Origin: an uncultured bacterium
GTDB lineage: Bacteria > Desulfobacterota > WTBG01
Direction: 5' to 3'
Assembly (NCBI GenBank): GCA_938024025.1
Contig: CALJBY010000276.1
Coordinates: 1-5,484, forward strand
Length of the DNA stretch: 5,484 nucleotides
Shown here: positions 5,115 to 5,484 of the stretch, piece by piece
How the letters are laid out: each line of letters begins with the position of its first letter
Position numbering within the stretch: position 1 is the first letter of the stretch
Made by a program: the position numbers and the translations under genes
Notes under the pieces: generated by a model
Databases searched by the model: none
Told to the model about the DNA's origin: nothing
The model's input: the letters and a program-made list of their open reading frames with translations, nothing else

Positions 5115-5135
5115 GTTACTGGTTGAGTAACAACC
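5115..5135. promoter_or_regulatory. Two overlapping, mutually exclusive hairpins before the GYD gene
   Basis: GTTACT (5115-5120) pairs with AGTAAC (5126-5131) around GGTTG. Alternatively GGTTG (5121-5125) pairs with CAACC (5131-5135) around AGTAA. The second hairpin's arms are the first one's loop and its following bases, so only one can form at a time. The site is in the 77-bp gap, 12 nt upstream of the GYD Shine-Dalgarno. It could tune expression between the two genes, be an operator, or be chance. Confidence 0.35.
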
Positions 5136-5164
5136 CGCTTCTGGGAAAACACGGTGCTTCTTCC

Positions 5165-5458
5165 CTACGGTTCATAATAGACGGCTTCCCCCATCTCCTT
5201 GAATGAAAAAGTATTAAACACGTGGTAACCGTCATAATCAAGGACCCGTAAATCATCTGTTTGTTTGAGGTCACCCATGACAATGGAAAAATGCACGCCG
5301 TATTTTTTCTGAACCATATCAATGGCCACCGTATGGGCTATAAACTTTTTAATGCCTTTGGTAACAAGTTTCTCCACAAGTTTCTGGTCGGTAAACGATT
5401 CATAGGTGGTTAATATGAGTATGGGGCCAGAACCGGTAAACAGTATACCTGCTTTCAT
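5165..5458 (-). CDS. Conserved-looking small protein of unknown function
   Basis: I do not firmly recognise this 97-residue protein. It looks like a compact soluble alpha/beta protein: a hydrophobic strand ending in a glycine-rich turn (GILFTGSGP, 4-12), a second strand ILILTTYES (13-21), an acidic/basic helix (24-36), then KKFIAH (37-42), the helix DMVQKKYG (47-54), strand FSIVM (57-61), an Asp-rich turn TDDLRVLDYDG (67-77) and a terminal YYEP. There is no signal peptide, membrane segment or metal motif. The ATG at 5458 is fixed by AAAGGAGGTG (5473-5464), with AGGAGG 7 nt upstream, so the gene is surely translated. It is the upstream partner of the GYD gene, 77 bp away on the same strand; its own promoter is outside the window. 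Codon use looks like its neighbours. A role linked to the GYD protein is inferred from position alone. Confidence 0.75.
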   Translation of the reverse strand: MKAGILFTGSGPILILTTYESFTDQKLVEKLVTKGIKKFIAHTVAIDMVQKKYGVHFSIVMGDLKQTDDLRVLDYDGYHVFNTFSFKEMGEAVYYEP

Positions 5459-5484
5459 GATTACACCTCCTTTCCCTTACACGT

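Noticed and set aside
5116..5322. 68-codon minus-strand frame overlapping the 97-residue gene
   Set aside because: It is a shadow frame of a gene with a near-perfect ribosome binding site, and has none of its own.

Overview
The window comes from a bacterial chromosome of moderate GC content with unusually repeat-rich intergenic DNA. An aldo/keto reductase carrying two ferredoxin-type [4Fe-4S] motifs, a GYD-domain protein and several dispersed-repeat types together suggest an anaerobic or facultative environmental bacterium, of the kind seen among Desulfobacterota or Nitrospirota. That assignment is inference; no phylogenetic marker gene is present.

Layout, left to right: (1) 1-125, minus: the start of a gene that runs off the left edge. 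(2) 221-1285, minus: the aldo/keto reductase. (3) 1286-1717: a non-coding gap with a probable decayed GxxExxY-type reading frame inside CGCAAAG/CGCAGAG words, followed by 7- and 8-nt tandem repeats. (4) 1718-2620, minus: an AEC-family membrane transporter with a good sigma70-type promoter. (5) 2621-3170: a divergent intergenic region with a REP-like palindrome and a composite ATTCCC/GGGAAT repeat. (6) 3171-4385, plus: a 12-TM MFS exporter of the EntS/MFS_3 type. (7) 4386-4796: a convergent gap packed with perfect short hairpins and ending in a long inverted repeat that overlaps the stop codon of the next gene. (8) 4797-5087 and 5165-5458, both minus: a GYD-domain protein and a small unrecognised protein, probably one transcription unit, each with a near-perfect Shine-Dalgarno sequence.

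The genes do not form one obvious pathway. The reductase is a plausible cytosolic redox enzyme, the two transporters face away from each other, and the small pair looks like a conserved module of unknown role. The most unusual material is non-coding: the hairpin series at 4424-4792, the attC-like fold at 4674-4802 and the decayed element at 1397-1549. The most unusual protein feature is the apparent loss of the catalytic histidine in the reductase. I do not see a clearly new multi-gene system; the hairpin series is the best candidate for undescribed biology.
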